From Sphingomonas mali NBRC 15500 (GTDB taxonomy: Bacteria; Pseudomonadota; Alphaproteobacteria; Sphingomonadales; Sphingomonadaceae), in the NCBI RefSeq assembly GCF_001598415.1, contig NZ_BCYX01000026.1:1-64000 (forward strand): a stretch of DNA of 64,000 bases, in the 5' to 3' direction. The translations under genes were made by a program, and so were the position numbers. The notes beneath the pieces are model-generated. The model was not told the DNA's origin. It was given only the letters and a program-made list of their open reading frames with translations, and did not search any database. Positions 53,785 to 63,613 of this stretch are shown in pieces (position 1 is the stretch's first letter; every line of letters starts with the position of its first letter).

Positions 53785-54471
53785 GTGGCTCAGCCGCTCA
53801 TGCCCCATGCGACCGCTTCCTGGCTGGTCGACAATACCTCGCTCAGCTTCGAGCAGATCGCCGAATTCTGCGGCCTGCATATCCTGGAGATCCAGGCGAT
53901 CGCCGACGACACCGCCGCGACCAAGCTGACCGGCCGCGATCCGGTGCGCGCGCATGAGCTGACCCAGGACGAGATCGAAAAGGGCCAGAAGGACCCGAAC
54001 TACGTCCTCAAGATGTCGAAGGGCCCCGACCAGATCCGCCGCACCAAGGGACCGCGCTACACCCCGGTGTCGAAGCGCCAGGACAAACCCGACGGCATCG
54101 CCTGGATCATCCGCAACCACCCGGAAATCTCCGATGGCCAGATCTCGAACCTGATCGGCACCACGCGCACGACGATCGCAGCGATCCGCGATCGCACGCA
54201 TTGGAACATCGCCAACATCACACCCAAGGATCCGGTGACGCTCGGCCTGACCACCCAGCGCGAGCTCGACGCCGCGGTGACCAAGGCGGCCAAGGCGCAC
54301 GGCATCGAAGCGCCGGTCGACACAAGGCTCGAGGGCGACCGCGAGGCGCTGATCGAACAGCTCCGCGCCGAGCGCGACCAGGCCGCGCGCGACGCCGAAG
54401 CGGCGGCGACCGAAGGCGAGGGCGAGGCGGCACCGGTGGTGCATACCGCGGAGACGCTGTTCAAGCATTGA
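53785..54471 (+). CDS. trcR: Cell-cycle transcriptional regulator TrcR (DUF1013)
   Basis: The 228-residue protein is the DUF1013 family known as TrcR, found across Alphaproteobacteria. It has an N-terminal helix-turn-helix-like part (LPHATASWLVDNTSLSFEQIAEFCGLHILEIQAIAD), the core ELTQDEIEKGQKDPNYVL ... GPRYTPVSKRQDKPDGIAWI and a C-terminal helical region with an Ala/Glu-rich coiled coil. It is linked to cell-cycle transcription through DNA binding. The GTG at 53785 has ACGGAG 6 bases upstream. With ccrM and a CtrA box in this window it belongs to the same regulatory world. Confidence 0.9.
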   Translation: MAQPLMPHATASWLVDNTSLSFEQIAEFCGLHILEIQAIADDTAATKLTGRDPVRAHELTQDEIEKGQKDPNYVLKMSKGPDQIRRTKGPRYTPVSKRQDKPDGIAWIIRNHPEISDGQISNLIGTTRTTIAAIRDRTHWNIANITPKDPVTLGLTTQRELDAAVTKAAKAHGIEAPVDTRLEGDREALIEQLRAERDQAARDAEAAATEGEGEAAPVVHTAETLFKH

Positions 54472-54550
54472 GACTGCGCGAAAGCGCATCCGACACCAAG
54501 GGGCGGCTGGCACATCGCGCAGCTCATCTTTTTGCGGACGACAGCCCAAC

Positions 54551-54880
54551 TCAATGCGGGGGCGCACGCGAGAACAGGTTCATCACGATCACCCCGGCGA
54601 TGATCAGTGCCATGCCGATCATCGCCGGCGCATCGAGCTTCTGGCCCTGGAATAACCAGGCGACCGAGGCGATCAACACGATACCAACGCCCGACCAGAT
54701 CGCATAAGCGATCCCCGTCGGAATGGTGCGCAGCGTCAGTGACAGCGCGTAGAAGGCGATCGCATAGGCGACGATCGTGACGAGCGCCGGCCCTGCACGC
54801 GTGAATCCCGCCGAGGCCTTCATGAAGGACGTGCCGATCACTTCGGCGACGATCGCGACTGCGAGGTAGATATACGCCAT
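54551..54880 (-). CDS. Small multidrug resistance (SMR) efflux protein
   Basis: The 109-residue protein has four membrane helices; the first (YIYLAVAIVAEVIGTSFMKAS) includes the conserved Glu (AEVIGT) at about residue 13 that couples proton and substrate. GIAYAIWSGVGIV is the signature of EmrE-type members. SMR proteins export cationic compounds or guanidinium; EmrE and Gdx types cannot be told apart with certainty. The gene is convergent with trcR. Confidence 0.93.
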   Translation of the reverse strand: MAYIYLAVAIVAEVIGTSFMKASAGFTRAGPALVTIVAYAIAFYALSLTLRTIPTGIAYAIWSGVGIVLIASVAWLFQGQKLDAPAMIGMALIIAGVIVMNLFSRAPPH

Positions 54881-55071
54881 CGCCGACCGGTAGGCGCGCC
54901 GATCCGGTTTGTCATTGCAGCCCTATTGCAAACCGCTATTCGAGATTTGCCCAGCGTTGCTTCACCCCGTTAAGGCGCCTGTTCGATATTTCGGTATCAA
55001 AGCCGCTCTGAGCAACGGCTCTGATTTCCTTTCACTGGTATCCTGTTCGCGCGCTTGCTACCGCCCCCGTC

Positions 55072-56178
55072 ATGGCAACCAATCGCACGACCGACGCCGC
55101 GTTCGTCGCCGACGAGAGCTTCGTTCCCACCAGCCACAAAGGCCTGACCTATCCGTTCGGGGGCAGGGAACCGGAGGATGGCGGCACGATGCAGGTCGCG
55201 CCCGGCGTGCGCTGGGTGCGGCTCAACGTTCCCGGACCGCTCAAACACGTCAATTGCTGGCTGCTCGACGATCGCGACGACCGTGGTGACGGCGTTGCGC
55301 TGATCGATGCCGGCATGAACCGGACCGAGACGCGCGACGCCTGGAAATCGGTGTTCAACGGGCCGCTCGCCGGCGTCCGCGTGACGCGGATGATCGGCAC
55401 GCATTTCCATCCCGACCATATCGGGCTTGCTGGCTGGATGTGCGATCATCACCAGGCGCCGCTATGGATGACGCGCGGCGAATGGCTGACCGCGCAGATG
55501 CTGGTCGCCGACGCCCGACCGGAAACGCCGCAAGAGGTCAACGACTTTCGCCGCGCCTGCGGCTGGAGCGACGAGCAGATCGAGCTGGCGGCGGCGCGCG
55601 GCTGGTCCAATTTCGGGCGGATCGTGCGGCCGATGCCGCTGTCGTACCGGCGGCTGGTCGATGGCGAGACAATCGCGATCGGTGGAACGGCGTGGCGGAT
55701 CGTTGTCGGGTCGGGCCACAGTCCCGAACATGCCTGTCTGCTCGACGAGGCGAACGGGGTGTTCATCGCCGGCGACCAGGTGTTGCCGCGGATCAGTCCG
55801 AACGTTTCGCTGGGCATCACCGAGCCCGAATCGGATCCGCTCGGCGAATGGTTCGAGTCGATCGCGAAGCTGAAGCGCGAGGTGCCGGCCGACGTATTGA
55901 CCTTGCCCGGCCATGGCGACCCGTTCCTCAATCTCCACATCCGGCTCGACGCGATGGACCGCGAACATCGCGGCCGGCTCGATGAACTCGAAGCCTTTCT
56001 CGACGAACCGCGCCGCGTGGTCGATTGCTTCGGCCGGCTGTTCCGGCGCGCCATCGGTCAGGAGGTGCTCGGCATGGCGACCGGCGAGGCCATGGCGCAT
56101 TTGAAACGACTCGAAGTCGAAGGGCGCGCCGTGCGCGAAACCGATGGCGACGGGACGTGGCGCTGGCGCGCGATTTGA
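55072..56178 (+). CDS. MBL-fold metallo-hydrolase
   Basis: The 368-residue protein has THFHPDHIGLAGWM (the HxHxDH metal site) and VVGSGHSPEHACLLDEANGVFIAGDQVLPRISPNV, then LPGHGDPF. A C-terminal helical domain of about 90 residues with winged-helix character (HRGRLDELEAFLDEPRRVVDCFG) is typical of a group that includes LACTB2-like hydrolases. Substrate is unknown; thioesters or lactones are possible. The upstream 190 bases hold no other gene. Confidence 0.9.
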   Translation: MATNRTTDAAFVADESFVPTSHKGLTYPFGGREPEDGGTMQVAPGVRWVRLNVPGPLKHVNCWLLDDRDDRGDGVALIDAGMNRTETRDAWKSVFNGPLAGVRVTRMIGTHFHPDHIGLAGWMCDHHQAPLWMTRGEWLTAQMLVADARPETPQEVNDFRRACGWSDEQIELAAARGWSNFGRIVRPMPLSYRRLVDGETIAIGGTAWRIVVGSGHSPEHACLLDEANGVFIAGDQVLPRISPNVSLGITEPESDPLGEWFESIAKLKREVPADVLTLPGHGDPFLNLHIRLDAMDREHRGRLDELEAFLDEPRRVVDCFGRLFRRAIGQEVLGMATGEAMAHLKRLEVEGRAVRETDGDGTWRWRAI

Positions 56179-56254
56179 ACCACGGCACGGCTCGCGCGGA
56201 TCGTTACATCGTCATAGGATAAGGCCGAGTCGAGCCACCCCAGGGAGAGACCGT

Positions 56255-57127
56255 ATGTGCGACGACCATACCGCTGAGGACAATGATCGCTTCCTGGGCA
56301 TTGCCCATCCGTCGCGCCGCCAGTTCGGGATGATGACCGGTGTCGCGGGACTGATGGCCGTGCTGCCGGTTCCGGCCAATGCCGCGGCGATCAAGGGACG
56401 CGATGTCGTGATCGACACGCCAGAGGGGAGGGCCGACGCCTATTTCGTCGCGCCGGCGACCGGCAAGCATCCCGGCGTTCTGATCTGGCCCGACATCATG
56501 GGTCTGCGCCCGGCTTTCCGGCAAATGGCCGAGCGGCTGGCGCAGTCGGGTTATGCCGTTCTGGTAGTCAATCAATTCTACCGCTCGACCAAGGCGCCGT
56601 TCCTGAAAGCGGGCGAATCGTTCGACCAGCCCGATGTGCGCGCGAAGATCATGCCGTTCGTCGAGAAGCTCACTTCCGCCGGGACGGTCAGCGACGCCAA
56701 GGCGTTCACGACCTTCCTCGACGCGCAGAAGGAAGTCGATGCCAAGCGCGGTCTCGCCAGTACCGGCTATTGCATGGGCGGGCCGATGGTGTTCCGCACG
56801 GTCGCCGCGCGCGCCGACCGCTATCGCGCTGGCGCGACCTTTCATGGCGGCGGGCTGGTCGGCGACAAGCCGGACAGCCCCAACGCCTTGATCCCGCAGA
56901 TGAAGGCGGACTTCCTGATCGCGATCGCCGAGAATGACGATCAGCGCGCCCCGACCGACAAGGACGTGCTGAGAAAGGCGTTCGCCGCCGCCAAGCTGCC
57001 CGCCGAGATCGAGGTCTATAAGGGCACGATGCACGGCTGGTGCCCGCCCGACAGTAGAGTGTACAATCAGGCACAGGCGGACCGCGCCTGGGAGCGCATG
57101 CTGGCGCTGTTCAAGACGGCGCTCTGA
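56255..57127 (+). CDS. Tat-exported dienelactone hydrolase family protein
   Basis: The 290-residue protein has a twin-arginine signal: PSRRQFGMMTGVAGLMAVLPVPANA near residues 18-43. The DLH core follows with the nucleophile Cys in GYCMGG, an Asp region IAENDDQRAPTDKD and the His in TMHGWCPP. DLH proteins hydrolyse lactones such as dienelactone; related bacterial proteins act on unknown esters. ATG 56255 is chosen with GGGAGAG upstream; longer frames run into the MBL gene. A Tat-exported folded hydrolase is less common than the cytoplasmic form. Confidence 0.88.
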   Translation: MCDDHTAEDNDRFLGIAHPSRRQFGMMTGVAGLMAVLPVPANAAAIKGRDVVIDTPEGRADAYFVAPATGKHPGVLIWPDIMGLRPAFRQMAERLAQSGYAVLVVNQFYRSTKAPFLKAGESFDQPDVRAKIMPFVEKLTSAGTVSDAKAFTTFLDAQKEVDAKRGLASTGYCMGGPMVFRTVAARADRYRAGATFHGGGLVGDKPDSPNALIPQMKADFLIAIAENDDQRAPTDKDVLRKAFAAAKLPAEIEVYKGTMHGWCPPDSRVYNQAQADRAWERMLALFKTAL

Positions 57128-57166
57128 TCCGGCGGACGCGTGACACGTATTCCTAGGGAGAGAATG

Positions 57167-57790
57167 ATGAGCGACCTGATCTTGTACACCAACCCGCAGT
57201 CGCGTGGGCGGATCGCACGCTGGGCGCTCGAGGAAGTCGGCGCGCGCTACGAAGTTCGCGTGATGAACTATGCCGACACGATGAAAAGCGACGACTATCT
57301 GTCGGTCAATCCGATGGGCAAGGTCCCGGCGATCGAACACAAGGGCAAGGTCGTCACCGAATGCGCGGCAATCTGCGCCTATCTCGGCGATGCCTTTTTT
57401 GACGCTGGCCTGGCGCCCGCGCTCACCGATCGCGCCAATTATTACCGCTGGCTCTTCTTCGCTGCGGGACCGGTCGAACATGCCGTGACCAACAATAATG
57501 CCGGTTTCATCCCCCAGCCCGAACAAAGCAGGATGTTCGGCTATGGCGATTACGATCGGACGATCGACGTGCTCGAACGCGCGGTGTCGCAGTATGAATA
57601 TGTGGCCGGCGATGCCTTCACGATGGCCGACGTCTATGTCGGCGCGCAGGTGATCTGGGGCACGCAATTCGGCACGATCCCGAAGCGCGACGCCTTTACC
57701 GCTTATGCCGAGCGGCTGAGCGGACGCGAGGCGTACAAACGGGCCTCGGCGCTCGACGATGCGCTGATGGAGACCAACCAGCTGGCGTGA
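57167..57790 (+). CDS. Glutathione S-transferase family protein
   Basis: The 207-residue protein has the thioredoxin fold (LILYTNPQSRGRIARWALEEVG, cis-Pro in GKVPAIEHKGKVVTECAAICAYL) and the helical domain (FTMADVYVGAQVIWG). The Ser of NPQSRGR is in the place of the catalytic residue of beta-type members. Two ATG codons in a row (57164, 57167): the second has better spacing to AGGGAGAG. Its neighbours are the Tat-exported DLH and, after a repeat, DUF1289. Confidence 0.9.
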   Translation: MSDLILYTNPQSRGRIARWALEEVGARYEVRVMNYADTMKSDDYLSVNPMGKVPAIEHKGKVVTECAAICAYLGDAFFDAGLAPALTDRANYYRWLFFAAGPVEHAVTNNNAGFIPQPEQSRMFGYGDYDRTIDVLERAVSQYEYVAGDAFTMADVYVGAQVIWGTQFGTIPKRDAFTAYAERLSGREAYKRASALDDALMETNQLA

Positions 57791-57908
57791 CTCGGCTGTG
57801 GCAGATGTTTGTGCGATACCGGGAGCCCGGTGCCGTAGGGCAGAACGTTGACGTCTTTAGTTGCTGCTTCCAAACACTTGGGAGTTTGTGCCCAGCGATG
57901 CGAAACCA

Positions 57909-58011
57909 CGCCTCCCCGGCGAAGGCCGGGGCCCAGATGCGATGTGTTCGAAACGGTGGGGTACACTTTGCACGTCGTTGATACTGGGCTCCGGCCTTCG
58001 CCGGGGAGGCG
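57909..58011. repeat. Inverted repeat pair, GCCTCCCCGGC type (copy C6)
   Basis: CGCCTCCCCGGCGAAGGCCG and its inverse CGGCCTTCGCCGGGGAGGCG enclose about 55 bases. The ends differ from the CGTCA type (copies C1-C5) but the doublet layout is the same. It is the only feature in the 240-base gap between the GST and DUF1289 genes. Confidence 0.8.
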
Positions 58012-58032
58012 TATAGTTGGATAGCCTGGTGC

Positions 58033-58221
58033 CTAGCGCCCGGCCAATTCCGCCATTACCCGATCGCGTTCGGCCGGCGTCATGCTCGTCCAGCGCGCGA
58101 CTTCGTCGATCGTGCGGCGACATCCCTCGCACAACCGGTCCTTGCCGATCCGGCAGATATTGACGCACGGGCTGACGATCGGTTCGACCGGCACCACGCT
58201 GATGAAGTCGGGCAGGCTCAC
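58033..58221 (-). CDS. DUF1289 domain protein
   Basis: The 62-residue protein has the family pattern SPCVNICRIGKDRLCEGCRRT: four Cys (C-x3-C, then C-x2-C) that probably bind a metal, followed by a helix (DEVARWTSMTPAERDRVMAEL). Function is unknown. It is 7 bases downstream of the DEAD-box helicase gene on the same strand, so they share a transcript. Confidence 0.9.
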   Translation of the reverse strand: MSLPDFISVVPVEPIVSPCVNICRIGKDRLCEGCRRTIDEVARWTSMTPAERDRVMAELAGR

Positions 58222-58228
58222 GCGTGCC

Positions 58229-59689
<1,461 letters not shown>

Positions 59690-59816
59690 CCAAAAATCCG
59701 GAAAAATGGTCAGCGCGCAAATGCGCCATCCAACAACGTGCGCGCTTGCCGATCAGTTGCCGAAAGTCAAGCTTGAGCGTCTTTTTGCGAAACTCGCGAA
59801 AGGGCGAGTTTCGGTC

Positions 59817-59898
59817 GCGGCACCGGCCCGCTCCCCCACCCGACCTCCCATAAGATACGCTGTCTGGGAGGTCGGGTGGGGGAGCGGGCCGGTGCCGC
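59817..59898. repeat. Large palindrome with 14-base loop (copy D2)
   Basis: Perfect 34-bp stem: 59817-59850 (GCGGCACCGGCCCGCTCCCC...) pairs with 59865-59898; the loop is 14 bases. It lies between the start of the helicase gene and the end of the hypothetical gene at 59926. See copy D1 for the matching element with paired changes in the stem. Confidence 0.88.
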
Positions 59899-59925
59899 CA
59901 TGCGCCGTGAGGCGCATCTAAAGAC

Positions 59926-60393
59926 TCACTTCTTGGCGACCAGTTTCTTGAACTTCCTGATCGTGCATTGGTCGCCCGAGCGGGTGCGGATCGAATCGCG
60001 TCCCGCGCAGACCTGGCCGTCGGCTGAGGGTTTGACGTAGAAACCGCCATAATAGCCCAGCCCCGAGCAATCGCCGTCCAGCTCGGCGCGGACGCGGTCG
60101 CCGCCGCGCAGTACCAGATCGACATAGTCGGTCGCGACGATCGCCCCGCCCAATTGGTCTGCGGCGATGCATTTGGGACCTTTTTTCTCGGCCCATCTGA
60201 TCGGTCGCGCGGGTATGAGCTGGGGGGCGGGCGCGCTCGAGTCCCGCAACCTGCTGGGAACGCGGATGACGATTCGTCCGCGGATCGTCACTTGCGCCAG
60301 TTCGATGCCTGTCACCTGGCCGGCAGGCGCGGGTGTGCTGACCGCGGCGACGGAGGCAATCAGAGCAAGGGCGGCAAGGGGCGGACTCGGCAT
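59926..60393 (-). CDS. Small exported protein of unknown function
   Basis: The 155-residue protein has a signal peptide (MPSPPLAALALIASVAAVSTPAPA) and a mature part with IRVPSRLRD, a Lys/Cys stretch WAEKKGPKCIAADQLGGA, VDLVLRGGDRVRAELDGDCSGLGYYGGFYVKP and CAGRDSIRTRSGDQC. Four Cys suggest two disulfides in the periplasm. The family appears to be limited to Sphingomonadales, from memory rather than a search. It is divergent from the FAD oxidase gene. Confidence 0.75.
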   Translation of the reverse strand: MPSPPLAALALIASVAAVSTPAPAGQVTGIELAQVTIRGRIVIRVPSRLRDSSAPAPQLIPARPIRWAEKKGPKCIAADQLGGAIVATDYVDLVLRGGDRVRAELDGDCSGLGYYGGFYVKPSADGQVCAGRDSIRTRSGDQCTIRKFKKLVAKK

Positions 60394-60472
60394 GAAGCGC
60401 GCCTTGGTAAAGCCATAATTTGAACACGCAATGAATTGGATGCGCGTCCTCCGCCATGCTAGCGCGACCGCC

Positions 60473-61921
60473 ATGACACCCGCACAGGCCGAATTGACCG
60501 CCGCTGTCCGCGCCGCGCTGGGCGACAAGGCGGTCGTGACCGATCCGGCAGACATTGCGCCGTGGCTGACCGACTGGCGCGGGCGTTTTCACGGGAACAG
60601 CCCGGCGATCCTCGCACCCGACACCGTTGCGGGGGTGCAATTGGTGGTGGCCAAGGCCCGCGACCTCGGCGTCGCGCTGGTGCCGCAAGGAGGGAATACC
60701 TCGATGGTCGCCGGGGCCACGCCGCCCGCGGATGGCTCGGCGCTGATCCTGTCGACGCGGCGGCTCAACCGCATCCGCTCGCTCCGGCCGGCCGATGCTT
60801 TGGCGGTGGCCGAGGCGGGGGTGATCCTGTCCAATCTCCACGACGCCGCGCTGGCCGAGGGTATGCGCTTCCCGCTGACCCTGGGGGCAAAGGGCAGCGC
60901 GACGATCGGCGGGCTGGCCTCGACCAATGCCGGGGGTACGCAGGTATTGCGGTTCGGGACGATGCGCGGGCTGGTCGCGGGAGTCGAGGCGGTGCTGCCC
61001 GACGGCTCGCTCCATGATGGACTCGCCGCGCTCAAGAAGGACAATCGCGGTTACGATCTCAACCAGTTGCTGATCGGTGCGGAAGGCACGATCGGAGTGA
61101 TCACCGCAGCGACGCTGCGGCTGGTGCCGGCGATCCTCGATCGCGCGGTGGCCTGGGCCGGGCTCGCCGATCCCGAACGCGCGCTGGCGCTGTTGCGGCG
61201 GCTGCAGCGGGCGACGCAGGCGGTCGAGAGTTTCGAGATCATCCCGCAAAGCTTCCTTGATGCGGTAGTCCGGCATGTCCCCGGAACGCGCGCCCCGCTG
61301 GGCGGCAATCATGGCTGGCACGTCCTGATCGAGGCGACGCGCGCCACTCCCGCCGACGAGCCGCCGGCCGCCTTGCTCGAACGCCTGCTCGGCGACGCGC
61401 TCGCGGCGGGTGAGGTCGAGGATGCGGTCGTGGCGGCAAGCGAGGCGCAGGCCGATGCCTTGTGGAAAATCCGCGAAACCATTCCCGAAGCGTCGCGGGC
61501 CGAGGGACCGGCGTTGCAGCACGACATCTCGGTGCCGGTCGCCGGCATGCCGCGTTTCCTCATCGAAGGCGCAAAAACGGTGGAAGCGCGCTTCCCTGGG
61601 ACCCGTGCGGCGGGGTTCGGCCATCTCGGCGACGGCAATGTCCATTTCCACGTGCGGGCGCCGGCCGGCACCGACGGCCCGAGCTGGTACGAGGGACAAG
61701 CCCATGTCATCTCGGCGTTCGTCCACGATCTCGTCGTCGCCGCGGGCGGGTCGATCTCGGCCGAGCATGGCATCGGCCAGTTGAAACGCGACGAGCTTGC
61801 GCGCTTGTCCTCGCCGGCGCGCATGATGGCGTTGCGGGCGATCAAACGGGCGTTCGATTCGCGCGAATTGATGAATCCTGGCAAGCTCGTTACCCTTGCG
61901 CCCGACGGCGCCACCCCTTAG
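60473..61921 (+). CDS. FAD-linked oxidase, D-2-hydroxyacid dehydrogenase type (GlcD-like)
   Basis: The 482-residue protein has the FAD-binding PCMH domain (about 45-220, PQGGNTSMVAGATP and GAKGSATIGGLASTNAGG) and the C-terminal FAD-oxidase domain (FGHLGDGNVHFHV with the metal-binding His, and SAEHGIGQLKRDEL). It matches enzymes that oxidise D-lactate, D-2-hydroxyglutarate or glycolate and pass electrons to a quinone or flavoprotein. The start ATG 60473 (MTPAQAELTAAVRA) is chosen over 60431. It precedes sapC by 63 bases in the same direction. Confidence 0.9.
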   Translation: MTPAQAELTAAVRAALGDKAVVTDPADIAPWLTDWRGRFHGNSPAILAPDTVAGVQLVVAKARDLGVALVPQGGNTSMVAGATPPADGSALILSTRRLNRIRSLRPADALAVAEAGVILSNLHDAALAEGMRFPLTLGAKGSATIGGLASTNAGGTQVLRFGTMRGLVAGVEAVLPDGSLHDGLAALKKDNRGYDLNQLLIGAEGTIGVITAATLRLVPAILDRAVAWAGLADPERALALLRRLQRATQAVESFEIIPQSFLDAVVRHVPGTRAPLGGNHGWHVLIEATRATPADEPPAALLERLLGDALAAGEVEDAVVAASEAQADALWKIRETIPEASRAEGPALQHDISVPVAGMPRFLIEGAKTVEARFPGTRAAGFGHLGDGNVHFHVRAPAGTDGPSWYEGQAHVISAFVHDLVVAAGGSISAEHGIGQLKRDELARLSSPARMMALRAIKRAFDSRELMNPGKLVTLAPDGATP

Positions 61922-61984
61922 GGCGCACGGCCACGTGCGGCTTCCTGGGGAGCCGCGTTCAAGAGATTCGATTGGAGTAGGGTA

Positions 61985-62755
61985 ATGGCCAGCGCGCCGC
62001 AGTCGCTTCCGCTTTTCTATAATTCGCTCGAGCCGCTGTCGAGCGAGCAGCACGGCAATTTCCGCATCCGCCCGTCCAACGGCGCGCCCTTCCTGGCGAA
62101 CCAGCACGCGATCCCGCTGACGGTCGATGAATTCCCGATGGCGCAGCGCAACCTGCCGATCGTCTTCTCGCAAGGCGATGACGGCGTGCCGCTGGCGCTG
62201 ATGGGTCTCAATGAGGGGGTCAACGTCTTCATCGATGAGAAGGGTCAGCTGCGCGAGCCCTATACCTATGTCCCGGCCTATATCCGCCGCTATCCGTATC
62301 TGCTCGCGCGGCTGCGCCCGGAAGCCGAAGAGCTGACACTGTGCTTCGATCCGAGCTCGGAAACGATCGGCGCGTTCGATGAAGGCGAGCCGCTGTTCGC
62401 CGATGGCGCGCCGACCGACGTCACCAAGAGCATCCTCGAATTCAACCAGCAGTTCGAAGAAGCCGGCGCGCGCACCGCGGCGTTCATGAACGAGCTTCGC
62501 GAACTCGACCTGCTGATGGATGGCGAAGTGACGATCCAGCCGGACGGCGCCGACAAGCCGTTCGTCTATTCGGGCTTCCGCATGGTCAACGAAGAGAAGC
62601 TCAACGAATTGCGCGGCGACCAGCTGCGCAAGATGACCCAATCGGGCCTGCTGCCGCTGATCTACGCGCATCTGTTCTCGCTGTCGGTGATGCGCGAGAT
62701 ATTCACGCGTCAGATGCAATTGGGGCTGATGCCGGCGCCGCAGCTCGTCGCCTGA
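61985..62755 (+). CDS. SapC family protein
   Basis: The 256-residue protein is SapC (PF07277) by the segments LPLFYNSLEPLSSEQHGNFRI, YVPAYIRRYPYLLARL and LSVMREIFTRQ. SapC was first linked to S-layer secretion in Campylobacter, but most members are of unknown function and occur in bacteria without S layers. GGAGTAGGG precedes ATG 61985. Followed by the cytochrome b561 gene 20 bases downstream, a combination common in sphingomonads. Confidence 0.9.
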   Translation: MASAPQSLPLFYNSLEPLSSEQHGNFRIRPSNGAPFLANQHAIPLTVDEFPMAQRNLPIVFSQGDDGVPLALMGLNEGVNVFIDEKGQLREPYTYVPAYIRRYPYLLARLRPEAEELTLCFDPSSETIGAFDEGEPLFADGAPTDVTKSILEFNQQFEEAGARTAAFMNELRELDLLMDGEVTIQPDGADKPFVYSGFRMVNEEKLNELRGDQLRKMTQSGLLPLIYAHLFSLSVMREIFTRQMQLGLMPAPQLVA

Positions 62756-62774
62756 CGGCGTCGGGGCGCTGCGA

Positions 62775-63335
62775 GTGACGAGGACGACGCTGATCCGAAC
62801 CGACCGTTATTCGTGGGGCGCGATCTGGCTCCATTGGTCGATCGCGGCTTTGGTCCTCGTCAATCTCGCGCTCGGGCTGTTCCACGAATCGCTGCTCGAC
62901 GGCATCAAATGGGTGATCCCGATCCACAAGTCGATCGGGCTCACCGTGCTGGTGCTGACGCTATTGCGGCTCGGCTGGCGGCTGACGCATCGGCCGCCAC
63001 CGCTGCCTGTCGACATGACGGGCTGGGAGCGGGCAGTGGCAAAGGCGGTCCATTGGGCTTTCTACGCGCTGCTGCTGGTGTTGCCGCTGACCGGCTGGAT
63101 GCTGTCGTCCAACCCGGCGCGGCTGCGGCCGATGGCGTGGTTCTGGCTGTTCCCGGTCCCGCCGCTGCCGATATCGGGCGCGACGGCGACGCTGGGCCAC
63201 AATCTCCACGGCATAATCGCTTATGCCATGCTCGCGCTGGTCGTGCTGCACGTCGCGGCGGCACTGCGCCACTATTTGCTGCTGCGCGACGCCGTGCTCG
63301 GCCGGATGGCGCCGGGATTGAACCGGAATGGATGA
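62775..63335 (+). CDS. Cytochrome b561
   Basis: The 186-residue protein has four helices with His pairs for two hemes: LHWSIAALVLVNLALGLFHE, IPIHKSIGLTV, VAKAVHWAFYALLLVLPLTGW and HNLHGIIAYAMLALVVLHVAAALRHYLL. Bacterial b561 proteins shuttle electrons between the quinone pool and periplasmic acceptors. The GTG start at 62775 follows the SapC stop by 20 bases, so they are one transcript. The C-terminal domain is short. Confidence 0.92.
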   Translation: MTRTTLIRTDRYSWGAIWLHWSIAALVLVNLALGLFHESLLDGIKWVIPIHKSIGLTVLVLTLLRLGWRLTHRPPPLPVDMTGWERAVAKAVHWAFYALLLVLPLTGWMLSSNPARLRPMAWFWLFPVPPLPISGATATLGHNLHGIIAYAMLALVVLHVAAALRHYLLLRDAVLGRMAPGLNRNG

Positions 63336-63366
63336 AATTCTCCGTTGAGAACGTTCATGTCCGAGT

Positions 63367-63396
63367 CTTGAAACGGTAATCTCATCGACCTATGTT
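63367..63396 (+). promoter_or_regulatory. Heat-shock-type (RpoH-like) promoter candidate
   Basis: CTTGAAA (63367-63373), 15-base spacer, CCTATGTT (63389-63396). It fits the alphaproteobacterial RpoH pattern with the -10 close to CNTATNTT. Expected transcription start is about 63402-63404, directly before the small RNA candidate. Confidence 0.5.
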
Positions 63397-63402
63397 GCTT
63401 GA

Positions 63403-63508
63403 GTACGGCTTCGTGTCCCCCCTTTCGCGAGGTCGTGCAGACACGCTTTCGAGCGTGTCTCCTCCCTGAACCTTGGCCACCTCGGGCATTTGCCCGAGGT
63501 GGTTTTTT
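63403..63508 (+). ncRNA. Small RNA with CCUCCC linker and strong terminator
   Basis: Three parts follow the promoter: an AGACACGCT/AGCGTGTCT stem with a TTCG tetraloop (63439-63460); the unpaired linker CCTCCCTGAACC (63461-63472), complementary to Shine-Dalgarno sequences; and a terminator hairpin with T6. Layout and CCUCC motif resemble alphaproteobacterial sRNAs such as the RpoH-driven cuckoo RNAs of Rhodobacter and the suhB/alpha-r8 (MmgR) family, but family membership is not established. No protein is encoded; the frame at 63399-63641 runs through the structure. Confidence 0.65.
63477..63508 (+). terminator. Rho-independent terminator of the small RNA
   Basis: CCACCTCGGGC-ATTT-GCCCGAGGTGG followed by TTTTTT: a perfect 11-bp stem with a 4-base loop. 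It is the strongest terminator in the window. Confidence 0.9.
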
Positions 63509-63613
63509 ATGGGCTGGGCGAGATCGGTCAGGCGGCCGGCGTGAGGCCGCTATTGGTGGAAAACGGTCTGACTGCTTACGGTTCGGCGAGCGCAATAAGT
63601 GGACCTTCCTAGA

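Noticed and set aside
59918-62719. Minus-strand frame of 933 codons over three genes
   Set aside because: Runs antisense through the FAD oxidase and SapC genes and through the small exported gene in another frame; no motif.
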